This document shows positions 22,867 through 34,465 of a stretch of DNA of 64,000 nt, piece by piece (position 1 is the stretch's first letter; every line of letters begins with the position of its first letter). The stretch spans positions 24,754,288 through 24,818,287 of the forward strand of contig CM069605.1 in assembly GCA_035771175.1 (NCBI GenBank), read 5' to 3'. Both the position numbers and the translations under genes were made by a program. This DNA is from Paratinospora sagittata (Eukaryota; Streptophyta; Magnoliopsida; Ranunculales; Menispermaceae). The notes beneath the pieces were generated by a model that worked only from the letters and a program-made list of their open reading frames with translations, was not told the DNA's origin and made no database searches.

Positions 22867-24660
22867 TGTTATCTCAATGAACCCCATGTCATGAATGTTT
22901 TGATGATTCCAAATATCTCAAATTTGTGTATCTAATGATCTTGTCAAGTGTTTCAGATTTATCAAGAATCAAAATCAAGGAACCATGCTCACAAGTTTAT
23001 TGGATATCACAAGTAATGTTATGAGTCTGTCACTACTTAGAATGTAAAGTCTATTAATCAATTTGCTCTCAGCAAGATTTAATCGGTTTCATATTTTGAT
23101 CGTCAAATCTTAAAGATATTTCGATGATTTATAAAGTATTTGATTTGATCAGAAAATATCATGACTTCAATCATGTTTTATCGAACTTTAATCGAGAAAT
23201 CAAAAACTATTTTTATAGAGTCTTTTAGGACACTAATGTTTTAGCAGCGCCCTCCTGGACTTGATAAGTCAGGATGCTGATAAAATATTAGGACGCTCAA
23301 GGTTGAATTGAACTAATTCATAAGGACGCTTACTCAGCTTGTAAGTAGCGGCCTCCCTTTAGTCAACCTATGAAAGTGTTAGGACGCTGACTCAGCTTCA
23401 ACTTATTGAAAGTTCTCTTAGTTTTAATTGATTTCTATCTTTAAGGACGTTGATAGTTATAAGTTGAATAAATTGTCAGGACACTACTTGTATAGGAGCG
23501 CCCTCATCCTTAGAATCAACTTAATAACTTTTAAGACGCTTACTGTCTTTCATCGTCCTTAATATTGTTTTAAAATAGTTTTCAAATTTTAGGACGCTAA
23601 CTGTCGATTAGCACCCTCAGGATTTAAGTCGTTAAATTGTCATAGTGAGTCAGAATGATTGCAAGTTAGTAGCGCCCTCACTTTATCGTTCGGTAGGACA
23701 CAGACGCTATATGAGCGCCTTCCAAAGGAACAAATCGACAAAAATGATATTTCTATTGTTCTGACACGTACATCTTTTCCGCCACCTTTTCAGAACAATT
23801 TTTTGTTCAAAAATCAGCTTCTGGTATTTGTAAGAGATATTCTCAGATTAATAGACCATGTCTCTTAAACTTTCCTTATTTGTGAATCTGGAGAAAATTA
23901 GAATGTTCATGAAATGCACAGCTGTCATTTTTGTGATACATTCTAGTTGTGAGTAAACGTTCATATTTGAAATTCAAATTCAAATGAACAACAACTTCAT
24001 CTCTACAAGTCTATATATACCAACACTTAACAATTTGTTAAGACCACCAAAAATTCTCTGAGCCAAAACAGTTTTTGAAAGTTAGTCGAATTTTCATCTA
24101 ATTCAAAAAGCTTAAGTTATTCTGGTTTCAAAGCGTTTTATTTGAATATTTGCTTATTTAAAAGATTTTCATACTGAGCTAAATTTCTATCTTTATCTGA
24201 AAATCTATTTGAAAGTTTAAATTGTTTTCACTCAAATTTGTTGATATTCTTATATTCAACAAGGTTAGGTCTTCTCACACCCGTAAGTTGAGAAACGGTC
24301 TTTTCACACCCGTAAGATGAGAAACGGTAGTTCTCACACCTGTAAGTTGAGAAAGCTTAGGTCTGTTTAGGATAGGTTAGTCTCAAGCCTAGAAGTTGAG
24401 CAGTGTAACGGTTGTTCTCAAACCCACAAGTTGAGAAAAGGTGTAACGATTTTATTCTCACCCATAAGAGAATCCCTTAGTGATAAGGTTCAAAATCCTA
24501 ACTTAGGAGGTTAGGTAGTGGATGTAGGCAAGTAGCCGAACCACTATAAATTGACTGTGCATATTTATTTAATTTCTGCACTGTAGTTTTGCCATTGTAA
24601 TTAATTTTAAATTGTCTAAGTGTCCAATTCATCCCCCTTTTGGACATACCTGGGCCAACA
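22867..24660 (+). mobile_element. SIRE-like element 1: 5' LTR
   Basis: 1794 bp, TGTTATCTCAATGAACCC...ACCTGGGCCAACA, followed by primer site and gag. It has the GGACGCT array (23220-23715), 'aagtctatatatacc' (about 24008), and hairpins with loop CACCCGTAAGT and stem TTCTCA/TGAGAA (24265-24475). It ends with the TAGTGG...CCACTA dyad. Subfamily B (about 1.8-2.0 kb), with 29295-31185 and 50145-52138. Confidence 0.85.
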
Positions 24661-24662
24661 AT

Positions 24663-24674
24663 TAGTACCAGAGC
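24663..24674 (+). other. Primer-binding site, element 1
   Basis: TAGTACCAGAGC, two differences from TGGTATCAGAGC, two bases after the LTR. Confidence 0.7.
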
Positions 24675-24716
24675 AGTGTTGCTCTTCAAAGAAACTTCAC
24701 AATTTCTTTGATATCA

Positions 24717-25849
24717 ATGGCAATGACCAAAGACAATGTTATAAAAGTAGGTCAACCTTTGGATAGACCACCTCTGTTCAATAGAAACTAGTTTGAAGAT
24801 TGGACGATAAGGATGAAATCCTTTCTACAGTTTAAGGATACCAGTCTATGGGAAATGGTTGTAAACGGTTACATCATGCCCAACAAGCCTATTGAGCTAT
24901 GGACAGATAAGGAAAGACTAAATGATAAGCTTAATGCTCAAATTGTCTATGCCTTGTACTGCTTTCTACCCGAGGAAGAAGTAGAAAGGGTAGTTCATCT
25001 CGAGAGTGCCAAAGAGATTTGGGAAACACTCAAATCACTTCACCGTGAAAAGTTCAACAATCGAAATGAAAAGCTCAAAGCGTCTGATAGACTATTTGAT
25101 GCCTTTGAGATATCGGAGAATGAATCTCTCGATACAACATGCACCAGATATCAATCCATTCTTGTCGGAATACAAGAACTGAATTAGGAAATACTTGCAG
25201 AAATATCTCTAGTATATTTCTATGATAAGCTTCAAAAGAAATGGAATGATAAGCTAACTATGTTAGCTGAATCTGTTGAACCATGGGAAATGAGTTTAAA
25301 AGAGTTCTGTGATCTCTTACAAACCATGGAGGGAAGGGATGAGACTAGTGACCCAGTTAGAACATTAGAAGAGCCACTCATCCACTTCAGGGTTTTAGAT
25401 AGTGAGTTCATGATAACCTTCAATGTTTTATACGTCTAGTAAATGAACTTGAATACTTTGGAAAAACCGTCTCTTACTCTACTTTAGTACAATGTTTTCT
25501 AAACTGTTTTCTTGAAAACTAGAAATATAAAGTAGATTTTCTAGACGAGTTTTCAAATCCATTTGAAATCAGTTTTCAAGAAATTGATTATATTTTGAAT
25601 GGGTTAGAAACTTCATCCGAGAGAGAAGACATTTTTGCAAATGCACTAAGCAGGAACGGAAGTGAAACTGTTGATGATATATACACAATGAGTCAACAAT
25701 CTTCAGCAAGCACATCCAGGACGCTCAATGAAAGATCTCCTGATAGAATGTCGAGAAAGGAGTCAGCATAGAGAATGAAGATAATGAATTATCTCAACTG
25801 CTTCAAAAGGAGATAGAGTGCACAAGTCACGGACTTTGCAGTACCTTGA
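24717..25849 (+). pseudogene. gag: SIRE-like gag, element 1
   Basis: Begins at the ATG at 24717 (MAMTKDNVIKVGQPL). A premature TAG at 24789 precedes the UBN2-type core: 'FEDWTIRMKSFLQFKD', 'LWEMVVNGYI', 'AQIVYALYCFLPEEEVERV' and 'IWETLKSLHREKFN'. More stops follow 'GIQELN' and near 25438. The C-terminal part has 'LNGLETSSERED' (about 25597) and ends 'QVTDFAVP' with TGA at 25847. The element 3 gag ends the same way (ENFAVP), so this is a true end rather than a chance stop. No CCHC zinc knuckle is visible, unlike autonomous SIRE gags. No protease, integrase or RT follows. Confidence 0.8.
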
Positions 25850-26084
25850 GGTAAAAGTAAAAAAATATACAAAGGTATAAAAGTCACTCTCATCACTGAT
25901 GTTATTATTAGAATATACTTATCAGTGATAAATGATTATCTTTAATCATGCAATGCTTAAATATTTTCGCTATTGATTAAATTATTGATGATTGGTTGAT
26001 GAAATATAATTTCTGATATTGTTTATTCAACCATACGATACTTAAGTTTAATTGGTCAAATTTGATTAATATTAGTGTTTAAGT

Positions 26085-26490
26085 GTCCTGAAGTAAACTA
26101 AAAGGCAAATGAGGACGCTAATGTGCCTATTGACTTTAGTCGATAAAAAATGCTAGTCCTAAGAATGACGCTAATCGGTCGCAAACGTTAATTAAATTAA
26201 ACCGCTTTTAGAAACTAGGAAGCAACACGTGCGGGTGAGTGTCAAGAGCGAGCTTATCGCTTTAACATTATAAAATCAAACTTTTAGTGACCTAACAGTC
26301 ACTTTTCACCTTTGATGCCCTAGGACGCTTCAACGAACTTAATAGGAATCGCTCAAAGAGTTACTGCTGAATCTTCATCTTTAACCTTTGGTAAATCTTG
26401 ATCTCTATTCTTCTTTGAATCCTTTGATTCCTATTGTATCATTTTCTGCTTTATTGCCTCCGTTCTTTATCTTTTTTCGTTTGATTTTCA
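26085..26490 (+). promoter_or_regulatory. Putative internal promoter of env-like gene 1
   Basis: Noncoding block conserved with 34466-34905 and, more loosely, 44007-44485. It contains GGACGCT motifs (26112, 26324), TATA box TATAAAA at 26269-26275, a shared segment 'cagtcacttttcacctttgatgcc' split around 26298-26321, and GGTAAAT at 26390-26396, about 95 bp before the env-like ATG. The conserved TATA suggests a separate transcript; GGTAAAT could be a 5' splice site. Function is inferred. Confidence 0.5.
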
Positions 26491-29294
26491 ATGGCACCCA
26501 AACCAGAAAAGCTTCGCCCCTTTTCTGCAAGAAAGAGAGTTGCCTCTCCATCATCACCTCTAGATAGGAGTGTGAGACCAAGAACTAAACCAACTCAGGC
26601 CGAATTGGCTGAGGAACCCACACCATCTGTACCCACACCTCTTGTCACACCCTGGGTTGCACAGCGTGCCCCCTAGCTCAATGGATACTCAAGTTGCGAA
26701 ATCTAACCTTATGAGGAAGAGGTTGCGAGTTCGAACTTGGGGGAGGCCCTCCTCCCTGTGCTGTGGATTGTGCAGGGGGATAAATGATCTCGGTGTCCGG
26801 CGTCCTTGTGTGGCGTGGCTGGCCGAGATGTGACAATATTATGGGATCCATAATGGCTAGGCGTTCTCCACTGCGGTGGTGCGGCCGCACCTGGGTAGGG
26901 GGCACGCTGTGCAACCCAGGGTGTGACAAAAAGGCCTTATGTATACATAAGGCCTTTTTGTCACACCCTGGGTTGCACAACGTGCCCCCTACCCAGGTGC
27001 GGGCGCACCCCCTCGGGGCGAATGCCTAGCCATTATGGATCCATAATATTATCCCATCTCGGCCAGCCACGCCACACAAGGACGCCGGTCACCGAGATCA
27101 TTTATCCCCCTGCACAATCCACAGCACAGGGAGGGCCTCCCCCAAGTTCGAACTCGCAACCTCTTCCTCATAAGGTTAGATTTCGCAACTTGAGTACCCA
27201 TTGAGCCATTCGCACCTGGGTAGGGGGCACGCTGTGCAACCCAGGGTGTGACACCTCTTATTGAAACCGTGTCTGGACCATCTCACCCACCTTCTTCTAC
27301 CTAGATAAGAAAAAAGGGAGACAAAACAGAGAAGCTCATTAACCGAGCGGTAATTGATGGATGTTTTGTCGATTTTGAGTTATTCATTGACTCTCACCAG
27401 ACATCCTATCTTTATTCGAGTTCCAAGGCTGGACAGATTTACTTACCTTCAATTTGAAATGGTACCCCAGTCTCGTCAGCCAATTCTATTTGAATTTGAT
27501 CGATAAACCCGGTGTTCTGTATTTACAAAACAATCTATGGTAAAGGAAAAATCTGTTGAGATTTTCCAAGATTCTTTTCTGAAGCATTTTCTTTGCCAAG
27601 TAATGAAAGTGCCCACATACTTTCATTCACTAAAAATAAAGTCCAGTATCCAGGCTACAATAGCCTCTTTGCTCTAAATCTTGTTTCAAAGACAAAGGAC
27701 CACTCGAGTGTCGAGAAGAAACTCACAAATTAGTCCTTCGAATTAATCCCCAGAATAATCCACAACATTATTACCCACATCATTCAGCCGAAAACTGGCC
27801 AGCAGGGGTAATGTAAATGACTTAATAAATATGGTGCATTATGGAAAAGAAGAAAATGAATCTCGCCCACATCCTCATGCATGTGATGAATACAGTGGTT
27901 AGTAGAGGAGGACGTCGGCCATTTAGTATGTACCTCACCACTCTGTTCGAGATGTGTGGTATCGATTTCAGTGGAGAAAGCTTCAAGGAGACCAGCAAAT
28001 ACAACTGCATTAGTGAAACCACTGTGCAATTGATGAGATACACTTATGTCCTTGCATTGGTCAAATGGCTTCCAATGTCAGACGTTCCACTTGAGAGAGA
28101 ATCTAGTGGAAAAGATGAAACAAGAGAAGAAGATGTCTTAGCAATGGAGAAAAAAGTTGCACATGCTACGACTACTCAAGAATAGGTTGTGCAAGAGGAA
28201 GTTGTTACCACAGCTAACATTGAACATGTTTCAATTGACGATGTGGAAACTGAATATGCAGAGTAAGCTGTTCATGCTAAAGAACATCTAACGGAAGAGG
28301 TGACCAAGATTGCTCAAGTCGTTGTTAAAGAACATATGAATAAGTCAGAAAATGCTGATGCAATCTTGGAGGAAATCACCAGAGAGGGAACCAGTGAGGA
28401 CTCAAATAAAACCATCTCCAGGCCACCATCTCCATTTGATATCCCTGTATCAATGGAATCCCAAGACTAAAAAAAAAACTGAGTCTAATGGTAAAAAATG
28501 TCATGATTCATAGGGTGATAATTTGGCTATCATACCCTATCAGGAAAATGACATGAATGTAAAAGCTGATGAAGAAGATCATATTGAAGATTTTCATGAG
28601 GCCAATGCTGAGTTCCAAACAGAAGATGAAATGGAAAATATTCATGAGGAAAGCTCATCTGATCATGATACGTCTTCTTATTCTTCTACCAGCAAGCCAA
28701 CAAATGAATTCTTTAGAGAGGAAGACGAGTGAGAGAAGATCAAATTTTTTCATGTCTCAGCTAATGACTCATTTAGAACAAAATTAAGTTCAACTGAAGA
28801 ATGAAAAATTGTCAGAGGTCTGAGAATCTCAGGAGAGAGTTGAGGCTAATAAGATAAAAAAATTTAACTCTCACATGATCCAGGCAATTGCATTGCTCGA
28901 GAAAATGACACAACAAATGAACAGACAATTAAGTGCCATGCAGTCCTTGCCTTCATCGAGCTCCACTTCATCATCACATGATGATCTTATAAAGAATATT
29001 CAGGAAAACATGCAACATATTAAGGCATTCATGAAAGCCTTTGTTGCTAGTGTTCCCCCGAGCATCATGGATCTGTCTTACACTGTTATCATAGCTGCAA
29101 ATTGAGTGGAAGGAGTAGTAAGCTTCTTTGAAGACCTCTTTAAGGAAATGAACAGTAGACTGCATTCTACTGTGTGGTATATTGCCTCAAGCATGAAATG
29201 TTTTGCAATATTTTTTAATCTATTGGAGAAGAAAGGTGTAAAAATTCCACCAACACCGCGAGCTCCAGCCTTCACACCTCCCCAAGAACCTAAG
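26491..29294 (+). pseudogene. Envelope-like ORF, element 1
   Basis: Starts MAPKPEKLRPFSARKR at 26491. It resembles the extra ORF between pol and 3' LTR of SIRE/Maximus elements, often labelled 'putative plant transposon protein'. N-terminal Pro/Ser/Arg-rich segment, then 'FQGWTDLLTFNLKWYP' (about 27421), a central block 'ARILMHV-like VMNTVVSRGGRRPF' with 'FEMCGIDFSGESFKETSKY' (27841-28010), a long acidic segment (28200-28730), a helical C-terminal part with 'VEGVVSFFEDLFKEMNSRL' (about 29106), and 'RAPAFTPPQ' at the end. A 611 bp foldback (26643-27253), several stops and frameshifts, and element 2's LTR entering at 29295 make it dead. No signal peptide is evident, and a true envelope role is unproven. 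Confidence 0.7.
26643..27253. mobile_element. Composite foldback: two inverted tRNA-like units around a perfect palindrome
   Basis: Flanked by the exact duplication CCTCT (26638-26642, 27254-27258). Unit 1 (26643-26928) and unit 2 (26959-27253) are inverted copies. Unit 1 has 33 bp perfect terminal inverted repeats starting TGTCACACCCTGGGTTGCAC. Between the units lies a 30 bp perfect palindrome (26929-26958, centre TGTATACA). Unit 1 carries A-box-like TAGCTCAATGG (about 26674) and B-box-like GAGTTCGAAC (about 26729). Homologous to 6333-6773. It interrupts env-like gene 1; ORFs inside it are mirror images of each other. Confidence 0.85.
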
Positions 29295-31185
29295 TGTTGA
29301 CCCAAATATGTCCAAGAGGGGGGTGAATTGGACACTTTGACAAATTAAAAACAATTACAATGGCAAAAATCAAAGTGTAGAAAGTAAGCAAATATGCACA
29401 GTCAATTTATAGTGGTTCGGCTACTTGCCTACGTCCACTACCTAACCTCCTCAGTTAGGATTTTGAACCTTATCACTAAGGGATTCTCTTTTGGATGAGA
29501 ATCAAACTGTTACATCTTTTCTCAACTTGTGGGTGTGAGAACATCCATTACATTGCTCAGCTTACAGGCGTGAGACGAACCTATGCTTTCTCAACTTATG
29601 GGTGTGAGAATTACTGTTTCTCAACTTACGGGTGTGAGAAGACCTGACCTCGTTGAATAAAGAATATCAACTCAGTAGTTTATTTAACTACTGTTACAAC
29701 CTTGATACTGTATATAAGATATGAAATTGAGTACAACTGTATCCTATGAACTATCACTCAAATTTCTCTTTCAGCAAGAATGATATAAGTAAAAACAATG
29801 CTAAACAATTTGAGTGAAAATAGTTCAAATTTTCAAATAGATTTTCAAATAAAGATAGAATGTTAGCTTAGTGTGAAAATCATTTGAATAAGTAATGATT
29901 TAAATAAACGCTATGAAACTAGAATAACTTAAGCTTTTTGAATTATATGAAAATTTGACTAACTTTCAAAAAGTGTTTTAGCTCAGAGAATTTTCGGTGG
30001 TCTTAACAAATTGTTAAGTGTCTGTATTTATAGACACTTAACAAATTCATTTGAATTTGAATTTCAAATATATACTTTTACTCACAACAGCTAGAATATA
30101 TCACGAAAATAGCAACTGCACATTTCGTGAATATTCTAATTTTCTCTAGATACACGAATAAGGAAAGTTTTAGAAAACGTGGTTCGTGAATCAGAGAATA
30201 TCTCTTACAAATACAGAAAATTGATTTTGTACTAAAAGTTGTTCTGAAAAGTTGGCTAAAAGGACGTACATGTCAGAACAACAAAAATATCATTTCTGTC
30301 ATTTTGTTCCTTTGAGGGCGCTCATAGAATATCAGCGTCCTACTGAACAATGAAGTGAGGGCGTTACTGAATAGTAAGCGTCCTGACTTGCTTTGACAAT
30401 AAAATGACTTAATTCATGAGGGTGCTACTTTGCAGTGAGCATCCTGCTTTGTTTTAAAACTTTTGACACACGAGAGCACTACTCAAGAGTGAGCGTCCTG
30501 AACTATTAAAAACAATTTTAAAACAATGTTAAGTGCGCTAACGGACTGTAAGCGTTCTGAAAGTTATTTAAGTTGATTCTAAAGATGATGACGCTCCTAC
30601 ACAAGTAGCGTCTTGATAATTTATTCAACTTATAACTTATCAGCGTCCTTAAAGATAGAAATCACTTAAAGACATTAAAGATCTTCCAGCGAGCTGAAAC
30701 TAAGTCAACATCCTGACATTCTCAAAGGTTGATAAAGGAAAGGTCGCTATTACCAAGTGAGCGTCCTTATTAATCAAATCAATTCATCCTTGAGCATCCT
30801 AACATTTTATCAGCGTCCTGACTCATAAAGTCCAAGAGGGCGTTGCTAAAACATTAGCGTCCTGAAAGACTTTATAAAATAGATTTTTGATTTCTCAAAT
30901 AAAACTCGATAAAACATCATTGTTTGTTTTAATCAAATCAAATACTTTAGAAATCATAAGGTACGATTAAAATGTTACGATCAAAATATGAAAATGATAA
31001 AAATCTTGCTGAGAGTAAATTGATCGATAGACTTTACAATCTAAGTATTGACAGACTCAAAACTTCACTTTGATGTTCAATAGGCTTGTGACCACAGTTC
31101 CTTGATCTCGATTCTTGATAAATAGATCAACTGAAGATATTTGGAATCATCAAAACATTTATGTCATGGGTTCATTGAGATACCA
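29295..31185 (-). mobile_element. SIRE-like element 2: 3' LTR
   Basis: 1891 bp, minus strand TGGTATCTCAATGAACCC...ATTTGGGTCAACA. Upstream on that strand is polypurine tract CAAAAAGGGGG (31190-31200), so this is a 3' LTR. It has the GGACGCT array at 30310-30865 and TTCTCA/TGAGAA hairpins at 29500-29645. A 13 bp perfect stem (30011-30023 with 30032-30044) encloses the TATA region. It entered env-like gene 1 at 29294. Confidence 0.85.
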
Positions 31186-31189
31186 ATCG

Positions 31190-31200
31190 CCCCCTTTTTG
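31190..31200 (-). other. Polypurine tract, element 2
   Basis: CAAAAAGGGGG on the minus strand, just before the LTR; it primes plus-strand DNA synthesis. Confidence 0.75.
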
Positions 31201-31510
31201 ATGATTTCAAATACTCAGAGTTCATGCAGAAAATTATATTCATGTAATCAAACATATAACGAATTTAGAACGATATTTACAGTCATGTCAGTTCTATTTG
31301 ATTTTAATCATAAAATTTACATGGTAAGTTGCAAATAGTGCAAAATACAAATAATGCAAATTATAGACAAGAATGAATACAATAACTTGGATAGAACATA
31401 GTAACTTTAATAGGACTCCCCCTTACAAGTAGCTTCCCTCTTGAGCTAATTTAGCCTTAATATCTGCAATCTCTTCTCCCCCTTTTGAAAACATCAAAAA
31501 GTGGGTAGGC

Positions 31511-34465
31511 TTAACTCTTACTTGGACCCTTCCCTTTCCTTCTCCTTTCGGCCTCTTCATCCTTCTTGGATCCACTAGAACTAGGTGCAGAATTCTTGGG
31601 TTTCCTTGGTGCTTGTGGTCTTGAAGAACCACGTGTGCTCTGTTTCACACTACTGACAGATTCATCAATTACAATACCCTTCCTAGATTTTTCAATGAAT
31701 TTCTCATGAGCATGCTTAGAAACACCAAATTTAAATGGATTAAGAGGTGGACTAGGTTTGAAACCTTTTGTTTTTCGTTTCGCAAGACCTTGAGCAAACT
31801 CAGGAGATAGTGTATGACCTTCAAATTCTGGACTGATTGGTTGCTTGCGTTTAGGATCTGAAAAAGTTTTTGATGAGGGGTCTGGGGGTAGAGACACTCT
31901 TCGACTGATTCTATGTATCCGATTTATCTTCATCTGCACATTCTAATGTTCCAAGAAGATTTTCAGACTCGTGGTATCCTTGAGGACGTGTGAAGGCTGG
32001 AGCCCGTCGTACAGGCAAAACTTTGACACGTTTCTTCTTTAATAGATGAAAGAGCTTAGCAAAATGTTTCATGCTTAAGGCAATATACCAAACAGTAGAA
32101 TGCATCCTATTGTTCATTGCCTTGAAGAGGTCTTCAAAGAAGCCTACGACTCCTTCCACTCGATCTGCAGCTTTGATGACAGTATAAGACATATCCATAA
32201 TGGTTGTGACAAGGAAAGACATCTTGTTCTCCAAGTTTTGTAGCTTTTCAAACGCACGAGTAACCAAGTCGAGAATCTTGGTTAGTCTATCATCCTCTGG
32301 TTGTGTTGGCCTTGCAGTGTTTAGATTCTCTTTTAGACTAGAGATGGCCTGCAGCACCGGATCAAGCGCTGCCTTGTTTGTCACTTGATCTAAGATAGCC
32401 TCTAAAACTGATTGCAAAAAATCAGAAATGGACTTATCTTTTGAGGATTTAGCCATTTTAGTTCTCAAGCATTGAATTTCTTCTAGAATTTTTTTTTTCA
32501 AAGCCTTTTCAGTTATAGCACTGACAACACGACTTGGCGTAGCTGGCATTATCGACTCTGTGGATCTTGAGGTCTTGTTGGAGGTTGTTGAGGAGCTGCC
32601 AATCTCGAGGGAATAACAACAACAAAGGCATTTATGAATTTCTTGATCTGTCGTACGTCCTCCTAAATATTCTTCATAACTGTCTGTCCATTTGTTGAGA
32701 CAGCTTCTCGAGCAGTTCAGTTGCCTTGATCATGTGAGAGTTAACTTCTTTTATCTCATTAATCTCAACTCTCTCCTGAGATTTTAGAGATTCTCAAACT
32801 TCTGACAATGTCTCATTCTTCAGCTGAATTTGGTTATGTTCCAAACGAGTCATTAGCTAAGACATGACAAAAATCTGGTCTTCTCTCACTCTTCTCATAA
32901 AGTCTTCCTCTCTGAAGAATTCATCAGTTGGCCTTTTTGTAGATGGGTAGGAAGCCGGCTCTTGATCAGATGAGCTTACCACATAAACATTTTCCATATC
33001 ATCTTTTGCTGTAAATTTAGCATTGGCCTCATGAAAATCTTCAACATGATCCTCTTCATCAACCTTTTCATTCATGTCATCTCATTCTTCTGCGAGTCTT
33101 GAGATTCCATTGATACAGGGATATCAAATGGAGATAGTAGGCTGGAGATGGTTTTATCTAAGTCCTCACTGACTCTTTCTCTGGTGATATCTTCCAAGAT
33201 TGCATCAGCAGTTTCCGACTCATGCAAATGTTCTTCAACAACAACCTGGGCAATCTGGATCACTTCTTCCATCAATTGTTCTTCAGCATAAACAGCTTGC
33301 TCTGCATGTTCAATTTTCACATCATCAATTGAAACATGTTCAATGTTAGTTGTGGGAACAACTTCTTCTAGCACAACCTATTCTTCTAGAACAGTAGAAG
33401 CTTGGGTAGCTTCTTTCTCTATTGTTGAGACATCTTCTTCTCTTATTATATCTTTTCCACTGGATTCTCCCGCAAGTGGAACTTCTGACATTGGAAGCCA
33501 TTTGTCCAATGTAGGAACATAAGTGTATCTCATCAATTTTACAGTGGTTTGACCAATGCAGTTGTATCTACTGGTCTCCTTGAAGCTTTCTCCACTGAAA
33601 TCGATACCACATTTCTCGAACAAAATGGTGAGGTACATACCTAGAGGTAGTCCTCCTCCTTTACTAGCCATAGTATTCATTACATGAATGAGAATGTGGG
33701 CATTATTCACTTTCTTCTTTTCCAGAATGCACCAGATTAAGAATAAGTCTAATTCATTCACATTACCCCTGCTATTGGACTTAGGCTGAATGATGTGGGT
33801 AATGTTATTGTGGATGATTATGGGGATAAGTTCAAAGGACTGATTTGTGAGTTTCTTGTCGACACTGGTGTGGTCCTTTTTCCTAGAAACAAAATTGAGA
33901 GCAGAAAGGCTGTTATAGCTTGGATACTGGACTTTATTCTTGGTGAATGAAAGTATGTGGGCACTTTCATCATTGGGCAAGGAGAATGCTTCAGAAAAGA
34001 ATCTGGGAGAAATCTCAATAGATTTTTCCTGCACCATAGATTGTTTTGAGAATTCAGTGCCGAGTTTATCAACCAGATTCGAATAGAATTGGCTAACAAG
34101 ATTGGGGTACCATTTTGAATTGAGGATAAGAAAATCATCCAGCCTTGGAATTCAAATAGAGAGAAAATGTCCAAATGGGAGTTAATGAAGAAATTGAAAT
34201 CGACATAGCTTTCATCAATTACAACTCAGTTTATGAGCTTCTTGGCATTACTTCCCTGTCTTCTCATTTGAGAATAAGAAGGCGGGTGAGATGGTCCGGA
34301 TGCGGTCTCAATAGGAGGTGCGGGTACAGATGGTGTGGGTTCTTCAGCCAATTCAACTTGAGTTGGTTCAGTTCTTGGTCTCACACTCTTTTCTGGAGGT
34401 GATGATGGTGAAACAACTCGCTTTCTAGCTGAGAAGGGGCGAAGCTTTTTGGGTTTGGGTGCCAT
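31511..34465 (-). pseudogene. Envelope-like ORF, element 2
   Basis: Best preserved of the three env-like genes. It begins MAPKPKKLRPFSARKR at 34465. A frameshifted part follows with 'LFEFQGW' (about 34160), then the central block (34037-33378) with 'NSRGNVNELDLFLIWCILE' and 'FEKCGIDFSGESFKETSRY'. Next is an acidic part (33374-32857), a helical part (32549-31911) with 'VEGVVGFFEDLFKAMNNRM' and 'VWYIALSMKHFAKLF', and a basic Ser/Arg/Lys-rich tail (31939-31511) ending GKGPSKS. It sits between gag remnant and 3' LTR with no pol. Four or five frame breaks make it non-functional. The domain order matches elements 1 and 3, so the gene was once intact in the family. Confidence 0.75.

Noticed and set aside
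26643..27253. MITE of a DNA transposon family
   Set aside because: Terminal inverted repeats fit, but TG...CA ends, the 5 bp duplication and tRNA-like boxes do not match common plant superfamilies. Not fully excluded.
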